Part shown: one piece after another, positions 1-9,355 of the stretch
How the letters are laid out: each line of letters opens with the position of its first letter
Position numbering within the stretch: position 1 is the stretch's first letter
From: Oceanobacillus massiliensis str. N'diop
GTDB lineage: Bacteria > Bacillota > Bacilli > Bacillales > Amphibacillaceae
Reading direction: 5' to 3'
NCBI RefSeq assembly: GCF_000285495.1
Contig: NZ_HE610977.1
Location: 74,858-138,857 of the forward strand
DNA length: 64,000 nucleotides
The notes under the pieces: generated by a model
The model's database searches: none
What the model saw: the letters and a program-made list of their open reading frames with translations, nothing else
What the model was told of the DNA's origin: nothing
Program-made: the position numbers and the translations under genes

Positions 1-36
1 AAAATAAAAACAAAAGCGATCATAGACCGCTTTTGC
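1..36 (-). terminator. Rho-independent terminator of rny
   Basis: On the minus strand an 8-bp stem (arms 28-35 and 11-18, CAAAAGCG paired with CGCTTTTG) is followed by a T-rich tail, TTTTTATTTT, at 10-1. It begins four bases after the rny stop codon, so it should end the rny transcript. Confidence 0.75.
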
Positions 37-38
37 TT

Positions 39-1601
39 CTATTTTGCATATTCAACTGCTCTTGTTTCTCTGATTACAGTTACTTTAATGTGACCAGGAT
101 AATCGAGCTCTCCTTCGATTCGTTTCCTTATATCACGTGCGATGCGAACGGATTCGATATCATCAATTTCATCAGGTCGAACCATAATTCGAATTTCTCT
201 ACCTGCCTGGATGGCAAATGATTTCTCTACCCCTTCAAAAGACTCGGAAATTTCTTCCAGTTTTTCCAGTCGTTTGATGTAATTCTCCAAAGTTTCGCTT
301 CTAGCACCCGGTCTTGCAGCAGATAAAGCATCAGCTGCAGCAACAAGCACCGCGATAACGGAAGTAGCTTCTTCATCACCATGGTGGGAAGCAATCGAAT
401 TGATGACAACCTCATGCTCTTTGTACTTCATTGCAAGCTCTTTACCGATTTCAACGTGACTGCCTTCTACTTCATGATCAATTGCTTTACCGATATCATG
501 GAGTAATCCGGCTCTTCTTGCCAGTGTTACGTCTTCACCAAGTTCTGCAGCAAGCAATCCTGACAAGTAAGCAACTTCAGTTGAGTGTTTCAGTACATTT
601 TGTCCATAGCTTGTACGATATTTTAAACGACCGAGTATTTTCACTAAATCCGGATGCAGTCCATGCACACCAACTTCAAACGTTGTTTCTTCTCCAACTT
701 CCCGTATATATTCGTCAACTTCACGTCTGGCTTTATCCACCATTTCTTCGATTCTTGCAGGGTGGATTCGTCCGTCTTGTACCAGTTTCTCTAATGCCAT
801 ACGGGCTATTTCCCGCCTGATTGGATCAAAACCGGATAAGATTACTGCTTCTGGTGTATCATCAATGATTAAGTCGATACCTGTTAACGTTTCTAATGTT
901 CGTATATTACGTCCTTCACGACCTATTATACGACCTTTCATTTCATCATTAGGCAGGTTAACAACAGATACTGTTGTTTCAGCAACATGATCTGCGGCAC
1001 ACCGCTGCAAGGCAAGCGATAAGAGATTTTTCGCTTTCTTATCTGCTTCTTCTTTTGCACGATTTTCAGCTTCTTTAATCATTACAGCAGATTCATGTTG
1101 TATTTCACTTTCGATTCGTTCTAAAATAATCTGTTTAGCCTGGTCAGATGTATATCCTGAAATGCGCTCAAGCTCAGTTTGCTGCTCTTGTTTCATAGCT
1201 TCCACTTTGCTTTTCATTTCTTCAATTTGTTGTTGTCTCTCTGTTAGGGAGTGTTCTCTCTTCTCTAACATAGATTCACGTTTGTCTAATGTTTCACTTT
1301 TTCTGTCCAGATTCTCTTCTTTTTGCATCAGACGGTTTTCATGTTTCTGAGCTTCCATACGCCGCTCACGCAACTCTTCTTCTGTCTGTTGTCTAAGCTT
1401 ATGATTTTCATCTTTTGCTTCAAGAAGCGCTTCTTTTTTAGTAGCATCTGCATTTCTATGTGCTTCCTCGACAATCTGTTTTGCCAAGGCTTCCGCACTT
1501 GAAATTTTAGCTTCTGCAATAGATTTACGTATCAGATAACCAACAACAATACCGACGATCAGAGCAAGCAAAATGGAGATGACTAAGAGAATAATGTCCA
1601 T
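39..1601 (-). CDS. rny: Ribonuclease Y
   Basis: Membrane-anchored endoribonuclease that starts mRNA decay in Firmicutes and acts at the inner face of the membrane. The 520-residue product equals the usual length. In order it has one N-terminal membrane segment (about residues 2-22), a long charged coiled coil (about 25-190), a KH RNA-binding domain with [10 protein letters not shown], and an HD domain with [12 protein letters not shown] near residue 368 whose His-Asp pair binds metal. The frame is open 23 codons further upstream, but ATG 1601 has a strong AGGAGGTGA site just before it and gives the family N-terminus MDIILLVIS. It is the last gene of the recA side of the window and is followed at once by a terminator. 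Confidence 0.97.
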   Translation of the reverse strand: MDIILLVISILLALIVGIVVGYLIRKSIAEAKISSAEALAKQIVEEAHRNADATKKEALLEAKDENHKLRQQTEEELRERRMEAQKHENRLMQKEENLDRKSETLDKRESMLEKREHSLTERQQQIEEMKSKVEAMKQEQQTELERISGYTSDQAKQIILERIESEIQHESAVMIKEAENRAKEEADKKAKNLLSLALQRCAADHVAETTVSVVNLPNDEMKGRIIGREGRNIRTLETLTGIDLIIDDTPEAVILSGFDPIRREIARMALEKLVQDGRIHPARIEEMVDKARREVDEYIREVGEETTFEVGVHGLHPDLVKILGRLKYRTSYGQNVLKHSTEVAYLSGLLAAELGEDVTLARRAGLLHDIGKAIDHEVEGSHVEIGKELAMKYKEHEVVINSIASHHGDEEATSVIAVLVAAADALSAARPGARSETLENYIKRLEKLEEISESFEGVEKSFAIQAGREIRIMVRPDEIDDIESVRIARDIRKRIEGELDYPGHIKVTVIRETRAVEYAK

Positions 1602-1787
1602 GATTTCACCTCCTATTGCTATAAAATTGTACAATTCATATTTGTCGGCATGTAACATTTCTGAATGCATAAAATACCAATTAATTTCATAATAAAAATT
1701 ATAAAATTATACATCTTTAATATTAATTCCCATAACGAGTAATGTCAAGGAAACGTCACAATTATTTATACTTTCTCTTATTATGGG

Positions 1788-1825
1788 AAAAGACCTTTTC
1801 CACTAGTACTCGGAAAAGGTCTTTT
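1788..1825 (-). terminator. Terminator downstream of recA
   Basis: A perfect 14-bp inverted repeat (AAAAGACCTTTTCC at 1788-1801, complement at 1812-1825) lies 15 bases past the recA stop codon. A- and T-rich arms allow it to work in either direction; the T-run lies inside the stem end. The rest of the recA-rny gap (1602-1787) is AT-rich, and I see no further gene in it. Confidence 0.65.
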
Positions 1826-1839
1826 TAACTGCCATGAAA

Positions 1840-2883
1840 TTATACGTCAAGACTGTCCTGAACAGATTCTTCTTTTTCATTTTCTGTATTTGGATCCTCG
1901 TCAAGGCTGTAATGTTTACGGATTGCTGCGTGAATCTCACCCATAATGTCTTCATTTTCACGCAGGAAGATTTTTGCGTTTTCCCGTCCTTGCCCGAGTC
2001 GTTCTCCATTGTAGGAGTACCATGCACCACTTTTGTCCACAATATCCAGCTCGGAACCCACATCGAGTATTTCACCCTCTTTAGAGATTCCTTCACCATA
2101 CATTATATCCACTTCCGCTTGTTTGAACGGCGGTGCTACCTTGTTTTTAACGACTTTGATTCTTGCCTTGTTACCAACCATTTCATTACCTTGTTTTAAC
2201 GTTTCTGCACGGCGCACTTCCAGTCTTACAGAAGAGTAGAACTTAAGCGCACGTCCGCCCGGTGTCGTTTCAGGATTACCGAACATAACCCCGATCTTTT
2301 CACGGACCTGGTTAATGAAAATGGCAGTTGAATGTGATTTGTTGATAGCTCCTGAAAGCTTTCTTAAAGCCTGTGACATCAGACGTGCCTGCAGACCCAT
2401 ATGGGAATCTCCCATCTCGCCTTCAATTTCGGCTTTTGGAACCAATGCAGCAACAGAATCGACAACCAGAATATCCACTGCACCGCTTCGAACAAGAGCT
2501 TCAGCTATTTCCAATGCCTGCTCCCCTGTATCCGGCTGGGATAGAAGCAATTCATCAATATTTACTCCCAATGCCCTTGCATAGGTTGGATCAAGTGCAT
2601 GTTCTGCATCGATAAATGCTGCTTGTCCGCCCTTTTTCTGAGCTTCCGCAATTGCATGAAGCGCAACCGTCGTTTTACCGGAAGATTCTGGACCATATAT
2701 TTCAATAACTCTTCCGCGCGGATATCCGCCTATACCTAATGCAACATCCAATGCCAGCGATCCACTGGGAATCGTGTCCAGTTTTTGCATGGGAGTTTCA
2801 CCAAGCTTCATCACCGAACCTTTACCGAATTGTTTCTCTATTTGTCTCAAAGCCATATCTAAAGCTTGTTTTCTATCACTCAA
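1840..2883 (-). CDS. recA: Recombinase RecA
   Basis: DNA-dependent ATPase that forms filaments on single-stranded DNA, carries out strand exchange in recombination and repair, and triggers LexA self-cleavage in the SOS response. The 347-residue product shows the Walker A motif GPESSGKT at residues 64-71, the Walker B segment [12 protein letters not shown], and the L2 loop region near [14 protein letters not shown]. The acidic, low-complexity C-terminal tail is typical. The start appears to be TTG at 2883, placed seven bases after AAGGAGGT; no in-frame ATG gives the conserved [11 protein letters not shown] start. It has its own promoter with an SOS-type operator. B. subtilis has pbpX between recA and rny; it is not present here. 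Confidence 0.98.
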   Translation of the reverse strand: MSDRKQALDMALRQIEKQFGKGSVMKLGETPMQKLDTIPSGSLALDVALGIGGYPRGRVIEIYGPESSGKTTVALHAIAEAQKKGGQAAFIDAEHALDPTYARALGVNIDELLLSQPDTGEQALEIAEALVRSGAVDILVVDSVAALVPKAEIEGEMGDSHMGLQARLMSQALRKLSGAINKSHSTAIFINQVREKIGVMFGNPETTPGGRALKFYSSVRLEVRRAETLKQGNEMVGNKARIKVVKNKVAPPFKQAEVDIMYGEGISKEGEILDVGSELDIVDKSGAWYSYNGERLGQGRENAKIFLRENEDIMGEIHAAIRKHYSLDEDPNTENEKEESVQDSLDV

Positions 2884-2913
2884 AGAAACTACCTCCTTAA
2901 ATTATCTATCTCC

Positions 2914-2964
2914 ATCATACATTGTTTTAATCTATTTAACAAGAAAAAAACGAATGGATGTTCT
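2914..2964 (-). promoter_or_regulatory. recA sigma-A promoter with LexA (DinR) box
   Basis: Reading the minus strand, TTGTTA (2942-2937) and TATGAT (2919-2914) are separated by exactly 17 bases, a good sigma-A promoter. Just upstream, 2951-2964 reads CGAATGGATGTTCT on the plus strand. This matches the Bacillus SOS operator CGAAC-RNRY-GTTYC at 12 of 14 positions. Position and match suggest LexA repression of recA, as in B. subtilis. Confidence 0.7.
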
Positions 2965-3027
2965 TATATTTTTAAACTTAAAATAATGAAACAATAGAAT
3001 CCTGCCACTTAAACATGGCATCAAAAT

Positions 3028-4305
3028 TCAATTTTGGCCATTGAACTGTTTCATAGATTGCGATTTCAAGTAATTATAAATTATTTCCAGCCCTTTAAGG
3101 CAGGCCCTTTTTCTTATCGAGGAACGATTGCCGGTAAATAAATATTGATTCGTGCTGGTGTAGCCATCTTCATCACTGATCGAAATAAATACAGTGCCAG
3201 CCGGCTTCCCTTCCAATAGATCTGGCCCTGCAACCCCGGTAAAGCTGATGCCAATCTGTGTTCCAAATAACGTCCTTGCCTTTTCAGCCATCTCCTGGGC
3301 ACATTCCTCACTGACTGTTCCCTTCGTTTGAATTGTCCGTTCCGATACACCAAGAATATTATGCTTGATTTCAGCAGCATAACTGACGATTCCACCGGGG
3401 CATACACTTGATGCACCGCTGACCGACACAATTTTTTCTGTGAAAAGTCCGCCCGTCAAGCTCTCCGCTGCTGAAAGCTGCTTATTCTGCTGTTTAAGAA
3501 GATCAACAATAACCTGCTCAATGGTTTGGTCATCAGAACCGAAATAGTAGTCTCCGACCTTACCTAGAATCTGTTCTTTTGATTTTTCCAGCAGATTGAC
3601 AAGCTGTGCTTCCGTTCTCTCTTTTGCTGTCAGCCTTATAACTACGCCATCTTCCTGGGCAAGCGGTGCAATTGTCGGATTGCTCTGTCCCTGAACGATA
3701 TCCTTTAGTTCATGTTCCAGTGCAGATTCACCAATGCCAATAAATTTTAGAACTAAAGATTTTATCCTTTGTTCATTACCTGTCAGCCTGCTTAAATATG
3801 GCATTATTTCATCAGCTGCTATTTGCTTCATTTCTTTGGGAACACCTGGCAGGAAGAACCATGTCTTGCCTGCTAGTTCAACTCTCATCCCAGGCGCCAT
3901 TCCAACGTTATTTGCCAGTACAGCAGAACCCTTGAAAACACGGGCCTGCTTGCGATTGTTGGCAGTCATGTTTAATTTGTGGTTCTTAAAGAATAATTCA
4001 ATCTTGTTCATGGAAGCACGATCTTCTGCCATTTCCAGTCCGCTTATCAGCTGAAAGGCTTCCCTCGTCAAATCATCTTCAGTCGGTCCAAGGCCGCCGG
4101 TAACAATAATGATATCGGATCGGTCCTGAGCCTGCCGGAAAACTTCTTCAACCCGTTTCAGGTTATCTCCCACAACAGCATGATTATAGACGTTAATCCC
4201 ATATAAAGCTAACTGCTGTGATAACCATTGTGCATTGGTATTGGCTATTTGTCCAAGCAATAATTCTGTTCCAACGGCAACAATTTCCGCTTTATACTGT
4301 TTCAT
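3028..4305 (-). CDS. cinA: CinA family protein (competence/damage-inducible; nicotinamide-nucleotide amidase domain)
   Basis: CinA proteins join an N-terminal molybdopterin-binding-like domain, which in some members is an ADP-ribose pyrophosphatase, to a C-terminal pyridine-nucleotide amidase domain. In competent Gram-positive bacteria cinA is co-expressed with recA. The 425-residue product starts AEIVAVGTELLLGQ, carries VTGGLGPTEDDLTREA of the N-terminal domain, and ends with the amidase segment LSAAESLTGGLFTEKI and SFTGVAGP. Its ATG shares one base with the TAA stop of pgsA (TAATG), so the two are probably translationally coupled. recA lies directly downstream. Confidence 0.95.
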   Translation of the reverse strand: MKQYKAEIVAVGTELLLGQIANTNAQWLSQQLALYGINVYNHAVVGDNLKRVEEVFRQAQDRSDIIIVTGGLGPTEDDLTREAFQLISGLEMAEDRASMNKIELFFKNHKLNMTANNRKQARVFKGSAVLANNVGMAPGMRVELAGKTWFFLPGVPKEMKQIAADEIMPYLSRLTGNEQRIKSLVLKFIGIGESALEHELKDIVQGQSNPTIAPLAQEDGVVIRLTAKERTEAQLVNLLEKSKEQILGKVGDYYFGSDDQTIEQVIVDLLKQQNKQLSAAESLTGGLFTEKIVSVSGASSVCPGGIVSYAAEIKHNILGVSERTIQTKGTVSEECAQEMAEKARTLFGTQIGISFTGVAGPDLLEGKPAGTVFISISDEDGYTSTNQYLFTGNRSSIRKRACLKGLEIIYNYLKSQSMKQFNGQN

Positions 4306-4883
4306 TATTTGGAATCCTTCATCACATGCCAGTTTTTCACGAAATAATCAACACCCGATACGATGGTAAAGAATAGTGCAATATATAATATGATTATTCC
4401 AAATGGGAAATCAATAAAGGAGAACGGAAAATTATGCAATAATAAAACGGCAATGGCAATCATTTGTGTTGCCGTCTTCAATTTCCCCATCTGACCTGCA
4501 GCAAGTACGATTCCTTCTCCGGCTGCAACCAGTCGCAAACCTGTAACAGCAAACTCTCTACTGATTATAATGATGACAACCCATGCAGGCGCAAGTCCCA
4601 TTTCAATCAGCAGGATAAGTGCAGCAGACACGAGCAGTTTGTCTGCCAGAGGATCCATAAATTTCCCTAGATTTGTAACCAGATTATATTTTCGGGCATA
4701 GTACCCATCCACCCAATCGGTACCCGCTGCAACGATAAATAACAATGCTGCAATAAAATGTGCTACCGGCAATTCAGCCGCTCCGATGTCCCAACTGCCA
4801 AATTCAAAAGGCACCGATAACAAAATGATGAAAACAGGAATCATAAAAATTCGTGATAAGGTTAGTTTATTTGGTAAGTTCAT
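4305..4883 (-). CDS. pgsA: CDP-diacylglycerol--glycerol-3-phosphate 3-phosphatidyltransferase
   Basis: Integral membrane enzyme that makes phosphatidylglycerophosphate, the committed step to phosphatidylglycerol and cardiolipin. The 192-residue product starts MNLPNKLTLSRI, typical of the family. It carries the CDP-alcohol phosphotransferase signature as DWVDGYYAR, then eight residues to G, then DPLAD, with all key Asp residues present. Several hydrophobic segments follow. The frame is open 24 codons further upstream, but that part runs into a perfect hairpin; ATG 4883 has TAGGAGGAAT in front. It overlaps cinA by one base. Confidence 0.96.
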   Translation of the reverse strand: MNLPNKLTLSRIFMIPVFIILLSVPFEFGSWDIGAAELPVAHFIAALLFIVAAGTDWVDGYYARKYNLVTNLGKFMDPLADKLLVSAALILLIEMGLAPAWVVIIIISREFAVTGLRLVAAGEGIVLAAGQMGKLKTATQMIAIAVLLLHNFPFSFIDFPFGIIILYIALFFTIVSGVDYFVKNWHVMKDSK

Positions 4884-4930
4884 TGGTAAAATTCCTCCTA
4901 GTTTTGATTGTGTGATCTGGCTTACAATCA

Positions 4931-4970
4931 GATAAAACCCTTCCGAAATAATCAAAGGAAGGGTTTTATC
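4931..4970 (-). terminator. Hairpin between rodZ and pgsA
   Basis: A perfect 14-bp inverted repeat (4931-4944 with 4957-4970, GATAAAACCCTTCC) and 12-base loop lie between the rodZ stop and the pgsA ribosome site. There is no long T-run after the stem on the minus strand. It may be a weak terminator or a processing or stability element rather than a full stop. Confidence 0.5.
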
Positions 4971-4988
4971 TGAAAAAAAACTGTATTG

Positions 4989-5927
4989 CTATTCGGCCTT
5001 GTTGATATTTAAATGCAATCTCTGGTGTACCTTAGAGATATCAACCGGATATTCGAGCGCTTCTCCATTGATTAGAATGTTAAGTGCCGGCGCGTTACCT
5101 ACATTAAAGTAAATCGCTTCTGCATCACTGACATCCAGTTCCACTGGAGAGGTTTCCGCATTAAAATCAGCATTATATAGAGACTCATCCGTACCTTCAT
5201 TTCTGATTTCGAGCCATGTGTGGTCATCAGCATTTGAAGATTCCAGTGTGATAATCACTTCATCCGGGGCATCATTCAATTCCAGTGTAGATTCTGGTGA
5301 TTGACCTGTTCCCTCTTCGGCAACGGTTATTTCGGCTTCCGATGGTTCTTCTTCAGGATCATCGGATGCATCGCCATCTTCTGAATTTTCCTCATCAGTA
5401 TCTGTTTCTTCTGCATCTGTTGCTCCCTCTTCACTTTGATTTTCGTCACCAGAATCAGATCCCGTATTATCCGGATTTGTGATGATGACATTATTGTCTT
5501 GAGGCTCTTCAACAGGTTCAGATCCATTTTCAGACGTATTTTCCCTGATAAACCACCATGTAACTGCCACAATCCCTATTATAAGCAAAGCGACAATTAT
5601 CATTGGTATGACAGAAGAAATTCCGGGCCCCTTGTCAGTACTCTGTTCTTTCCTTGTACGCTGCATTCTTGTGTATTGGACATTTTCCTCTTCCGTGCTG
5701 GGTATTTCTTCTTTATATTCCTCCAGCAGTTCATTGGAGTCCAAGCCGACTGCATTGGCATATTCTTTTATGAACGCCCTTGCATAAAATTTCCCTGGGA
5801 GAATATGCAGATTTCCCTCTTCAATAGCAAGCAAATATCGTTTTTGTATCTTTGTTGTCTCCTGCAGGCTGTCCAGCGACAGTCCGCTTGCAAGACGTGC
5901 TTCCTTAAGCTTCGCCCCTACATCCAT
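4989..5927 (-). CDS. rodZ: RodZ-like helix-turn-helix membrane protein (YmfM)
   Basis: RodZ proteins link the MreB cytoskeleton to the membrane and help set rod shape. The 312-residue product has an N-terminal HTH/Cro-like domain (VGAKLKEARLASGLSLDSLQ, about residues 2-65), a basic juxtamembrane stretch, one membrane segment near residues 107-128 (IPMIIVALLIIGIVAVTWWF), a long linker very rich in Asp and Glu, and a C-terminal beta domain (DUF4115 type). The linker is unusually acidic, which fits a salt-tolerant host. GTG at 5936 is also in frame but lies inside the GGAAGGTG ribosome site, so ATG 5927 is preferred. The neighbours ymfK and pgsA match B. subtilis order. Confidence 0.88.
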   Translation of the reverse strand: MDVGAKLKEARLASGLSLDSLQETTKIQKRYLLAIEEGNLHILPGKFYARAFIKEYANAVGLDSNELLEEYKEEIPSTEEENVQYTRMQRTRKEQSTDKGPGISSVIPMIIVALLIIGIVAVTWWFIRENTSENGSEPVEEPQDNNVIITNPDNTGSDSGDENQSEEGATDAEETDTDEENSEDGDASDDPEEEPSEAEITVAEEGTGQSPESTLELNDAPDEVIITLESSNADDHTWLEIRNEGTDESLYNADFNAETSPVELDVSDAEAIYFNVGNAPALNILINGEALEYPVDISKVHQRLHLNINKAE

Positions 5928-5944
5928 AAATAACACCTTCCATT

Positions 5945-6733
5945 TTAGAAATCGAACATAGATAAGCCGCTTTGTTCACTGAATTCCTTCTTAATCGGCT
6001 CATATGTAATTTCTTCCTCTTCATCTGTTCGTAATTCAATAATATAATCAAAATCATCCATATTATATTCTGTAGACTGCACAAAAATATCCGGATGCTC
6101 CACAACCTTAATGGCGGGAAGCTGCATGATTTCCCTTATCAATTGCCAATGCTTCTCATTAGCCTTCCTTTTGGAAACTACTCCATCAATAATATAAATA
6201 TTATCAGGGTTATATTCCCCTTCAATCAACTGGCTTCGCACCGTCTGCTTTATCATCGTACTGGAGACAAATAACCATCGCTTATTTGCACAAACACTTG
6301 CAGCAACAATCGATTCCGTCTTCCCGACCCTTGGCATGCCGCGTATTCCAATTAGCTTATGTCCCTCTTGCTTATACAGTTCAGCCATGAAATCGACGAG
6401 CAGTCCGAGCTCACCCCGAACAAAACGGATTGTTTTTTTATCATCACTATCTGTATGGATGTACTTCCCATGGCGGACAGCCATTTTGTCCCTTAATTTC
6501 GGCTTCCTCAATTTAAACAATTTGATCGTATCCATTGTTTGCAGAATCGATTTTAACCTTGAAATATTTTCATCATATTGTGAAAGAAGCAGCATTCCTC
6601 TGCGGGAATTCTCAACTCCATTGATTGTTATGATATTAATGGACAGCATTCCTAATAAAGAGGAGATATCTCCTAATAATCCAGGACGGTTTATAATATT
6701 TTCATATTCGAGATACCATTCTGTTTTTTCCAT
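5945..6733 (-). CDS. ymfK: DUF3388 family protein YmfK (ACT-like plus P-loop-like)
   Basis: Conserved in Bacillaceae at this place but without a settled function that I know of. The 262-residue product starts with an ACT-like segment (IINRPGLLGDISSLLGMLSI, about residues 13-32). It later carries GMPRVGKTESIVAAS near residue 133, which resembles a Walker A P-loop. A short acidic C-terminus follows. The pair suggests a nucleotide-binding protein that senses a small ligand; that is inference from motifs. ATG 6733 follows AAAGGGG. It sits 17 bases upstream of rodZ, so the two are probably cotranscribed. Confidence 0.85.
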   Translation of the reverse strand: MEKTEWYLEYENIINRPGLLGDISSLLGMLSINIITINGVENSRRGMLLLSQYDENISRLKSILQTMDTIKLFKLRKPKLRDKMAVRHGKYIHTDSDDKKTIRFVRGELGLLVDFMAELYKQEGHKLIGIRGMPRVGKTESIVAASVCANKRWLFVSSTMIKQTVRSQLIEGEYNPDNIYIIDGVVSKRKANEKHWQLIREIMQLPAIKVVEHPDIFVQSTEYNMDDFDYIIELRTDEEEEITYEPIKKEFSEQSGLSMFDF

Positions 6734-6931
6734 AGCGAACCCCTTTATTTTACCACTTTCCCTATTTTAAGCAATTAATACCTATACATATTCAATCATA
6801 TAAGATTCTTTCTATTAGTAATATAACATTATTTTCTATTTTTCTAAATAGCATTGCCGTATGTTTCCAAATTTTTTAATCATAGAAAAATCCGCATATT
6901 TCTGGAGAGACCTAATTAAATGAGACAGAGG

Positions 6932-6986
6932 AAAAAGCACCCCTTAGTCGTATATAAACACTAACGACTATTAGGAGGTGCTTTTT
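6932..6986 (-). terminator. Terminator between ymfJ and ymfK
   Basis: Inverted repeat with AAAAAGCACC arms at the outer ends and GTCG/CGAC inside (about 6932-6950 with 6965-6986), flanked by T-runs in both senses. It lies 24 bases after the ymfJ stop codon. The stretch 6734-6931 upstream of ymfK is AT-rich and probably holds the ymfK-rodZ promoter, which I could not fix to one site. Confidence 0.65.
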
Positions 6987-7009
6987 TCGTGGATGATTTT
7001 ATTTACTCG

Positions 7010-7258
7010 TCACTTATTGTGTACAAGCTTGATCATAATATTTGCGATTGCTTGTTGTTCCTGTTCAGATGCAGCACTCCATAGCTCTTTTAAAACAGCC
7101 TCTTCGCCATTTTTGGCATCTACACTTTGCGCCAGGTAATCTCCCACTTCAGCAGCAACGTTTGAAATGGTTTTCTGATCCATTCCTTGCTGCTCTGCCT
7201 GTTGAAGCCGATCAGCCAAAAAACCCTTCCATGAATCGAAATTATCAAGAACTGACAT
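7010..7258 (-). CDS. ymfJ: DUF3243 family protein YmfJ
   Basis: Small conserved Bacillaceae protein of unknown function, 82 residues, mostly helical and without a membrane segment or signal. It begins MSVLDNFDSWKGFLADRL, the family's recognisable start, and contains GVGDYLA-like and WSAASEQEQQAIANIM segments. The frame runs further up to 7291, but GAGGAGG ends seven bases before ATG 7258, so that start is chosen. It lies between ymfI and the terminator, as in B. subtilis. Confidence 0.85.
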   Translation of the reverse strand: MSVLDNFDSWKGFLADRLQQAEQQGMDQKTISNVAAEVGDYLAQSVDAKNGEEAVLKELWSAASEQEQQAIANIMIKLVHNK

Positions 7259-7336
7259 TGGCATGCCTCCTCTATTCATTTTATCCTGCATAGTATTTGA
7301 TGTTTCCGATTATTTATGCAGGATAAACAGCGTTTT

Positions 7337-8056
7337 CTACCATCCTCCCGTAATATTGATAATTTCGCCCTGAATATAGCTTGATCTTTCATCGAGCAGA
7401 AAGCTGACAGAGTGGGCAACTTCACTGGGAAGTCCAGCTCGGTTCAAAGGTATTTCGCCGACGATTGTCTGCCTTTCTTCGTCAGTTAGATGACCATTCA
7501 TCTTCGTATCAATAAAGCCTGGGCTGATTGCATTGACAGATATTCCAGAAGGTGCAGCCTCCTTTGCAAGGGCTTTTACAAAACTGTTCTGTGCACCTTT
7601 AACCGATGAATAGATGACTTCAAAGCTAGCCCCCGTGTTCCCCCAAATAGATGTAATTAAGATTATCTTCCCGCGTTTCCGTTGTATCATGGAAGGCAAT
7701 AGATATTTGGAGATCATCCACGGGGCCTTCACATGCAGCGTAAGCATGTTATCCATGACATCCTCCGCAGTATCCTGAAACAATCCGTAGTGCGCACTTC
7801 CGCCGGCAAACACAACATGGTCAACAGGCAATACAAGCTTTGTAAGGAAATGTCTGATTTCATCACTCCTGCTTAGATCTGCCTGAATAACGGAAAGTAT
7901 TGTCTCCGCACTCAACTTTTCTCTTAATGCATCTATTTTCTGTCTGTTTTGATTATAGTGAAGCAGAATATTATAGCCATCCATTGCAAGACGTTCTGCA
8001 ATCGCAATCCCGATATCGCCGCTCGCACCGATGATTAAGACATTCTTCCCCGTCAT
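7337..8056 (-). CDS. ymfI: SDR-family reductase YmfI (EF-P modification)
   Basis: Short-chain dehydrogenase/reductase of 239 residues. It has the NAD(P)-binding GASGDIG at residues 10-16, a catalytic Ser in ILITSIWG and the YSSVK Tyr-Lys pair. In B. subtilis YmfI reduces 5-aminopentanone to 5-aminopentanol on elongation factor P, a step needed for swarming; the match in sequence and location suggests the same role here. It starts 15 bases after the ymfH stop, so it is likely in one operon with ymfF and ymfH. Confidence 0.9.
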   Translation of the reverse strand: MTGKNVLIIGASGDIGIAIAERLAMDGYNILLHYNQNRQKIDALREKLSAETILSVIQADLSRSDEIRHFLTKLVLPVDHVVFAGGSAHYGLFQDTAEDVMDNMLTLHVKAPWMISKYLLPSMIQRKRGKIILITSIWGNTGASFEVIYSSVKGAQNSFVKALAKEAAPSGISVNAISPGFIDTKMNGHLTDEERQTIVGEIPLNRAGLPSEVAHSVSFLLDERSSYIQGEIINITGGW

Positions 8057-8071
8057 ATAACTATACGCTCC

Positions 8072-9355
8072 TTACTCAGCAGCAATCGTACAGACTGCCA
8101 AACGCTCTTCGCTTATCCAATTTTTCATAAAATCATTGGCATCATCCAATGTCAATTTCTGAATGGCAGGAATAACCTCAAATAGGTTGATGCCTGCTGT
8201 ATGATAGGAAACATATTTATTTGCAATAAACTCCAAGGAATTCATCGCTCTTAATAATTGTCCTATTTTCTTTTTCTTCATCCGTCCAAATTCTTCGTCT
8301 GTTAGCTGCATCTGATTGGTGGACAACAATAAAGCCTTAACCTTGCCAGCAAATTTATCCGGATCAGCGGTATTGCTCCCAACCATGGAATAACCGAAAT
8401 TCCTTTCCAGATTCGATTCAAAATAGAAACTGTCATCGATGAGGTTTGTCTTATACAATTGCTGATAAAACGATCCACCCGTCGAAAAGAAATGGCTAAG
8501 CATCATATTTCCCAAGAGATCACGGCGCAGAAATTCATCTGCTGCCAGTTCTTCACTTGCATCCTTAATACCAACTGTACACTTCGGAATGGAAACCGGC
8601 ATGATGATTTTATTTTCTTTCATAGCAACTTCTTCTGGTTCCTCAGGAAAGGTTCGCTTAAGCTCTGCCATATCCATAAATGATTTCTTTTTCTGATTAG
8701 TTTTAATCATCTCCATCATCTTGTCCGCATCAAAATTACCTGCAACAAATAACGACATATTCTCGGGATGATAGAAGGTATTATAGCAAGTGTACAGATC
8801 ATCTTTCGTAATCGACATAATGGAATCCACTGTCCCAGCAATATCAATCTTTACCGGATGGTTCTTGAACATGCTTTTAATGGTGCCCATAAATGACTGC
8901 CAATCCGGCTGGTCATCATACATTTTGATCTCCTGAGAAATAATCCCTTTCTCCTTTTCGACAGATTTCTCGGAAAAATAAGGATCTTGTACAAAATCGA
9001 TTAACGTCTCCACGTTTTTTTCAATCTGGTCTGTTGCCGAAAATAAATATGCAGTCTTGCCAAATGAGGTGAATGCGTTCGGCGAAGCACCCAGCTTTCC
9101 AAAATCTGCAAACACATCCCGATCTTCTTTTTCGAAAAGTTTATGTTCCAGAAAATGGGCGACCCCTTCCGGCACATTAATTTCCTCTGTTTCACCTATT
9201 GGCACAAAGGTTTGATCAATCGATCCGTAATTTGTGGAAAAGATGCCATAAGCCTTGGCCATTTCCGGCTTTGGCAATAAAAAAACGGTCAGACCATTAT
9301 CCAGTTTTTCCGAATAGATTGTCTCGGCTATATCCTGATATGTCTGTTTATTCAT
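8072..9355 (-). CDS. ymfH: M16 family zinc peptidase YmfH
   Basis: Insulinase/pitrilysin-type peptidase of about 427 residues. The zinc motif HFLEH (HxxEH) is intact in GVAHFLEHKLFE near residue 70, and a second domain carries the C-terminal half of the fold. M16 proteins of this type often act as pairs of one active and one inactive subunit; here the partner would be YmfF. The start is ambiguous between the adjacent codons ATG 9358 and ATG 9355 after AAGGAGGG; 9355 gives the better spacing of eight bases. The 5' end overlaps ymfF by eight bases. Confidence 0.93.
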   Translation of the reverse strand: MNKQTYQDIAETIYSEKLDNGLTVFLLPKPEMAKAYGIFSTNYGSIDQTFVPIGETEEINVPEGVAHFLEHKLFEKEDRDVFADFGKLGASPNAFTSFGKTAYLFSATDQIEKNVETLIDFVQDPYFSEKSVEKEKGIISQEIKMYDDQPDWQSFMGTIKSMFKNHPVKIDIAGTVDSIMSITKDDLYTCYNTFYHPENMSLFVAGNFDADKMMEMIKTNQKKKSFMDMAELKRTFPEEPEEVAMKENKIIMPVSIPKCTVGIKDASEELAADEFLRRDLLGNMMLSHFFSTGGSFYQQLYKTNLIDDSFYFESNLERNFGYSMVGSNTADPDKFAGKVKALLLSTNQMQLTDEEFGRMKKKKIGQLLRAMNSLEFIANKYVSYHTAGINLFEVIPAIQKLTLDDANDFMKNWISEERLAVCTIAAE

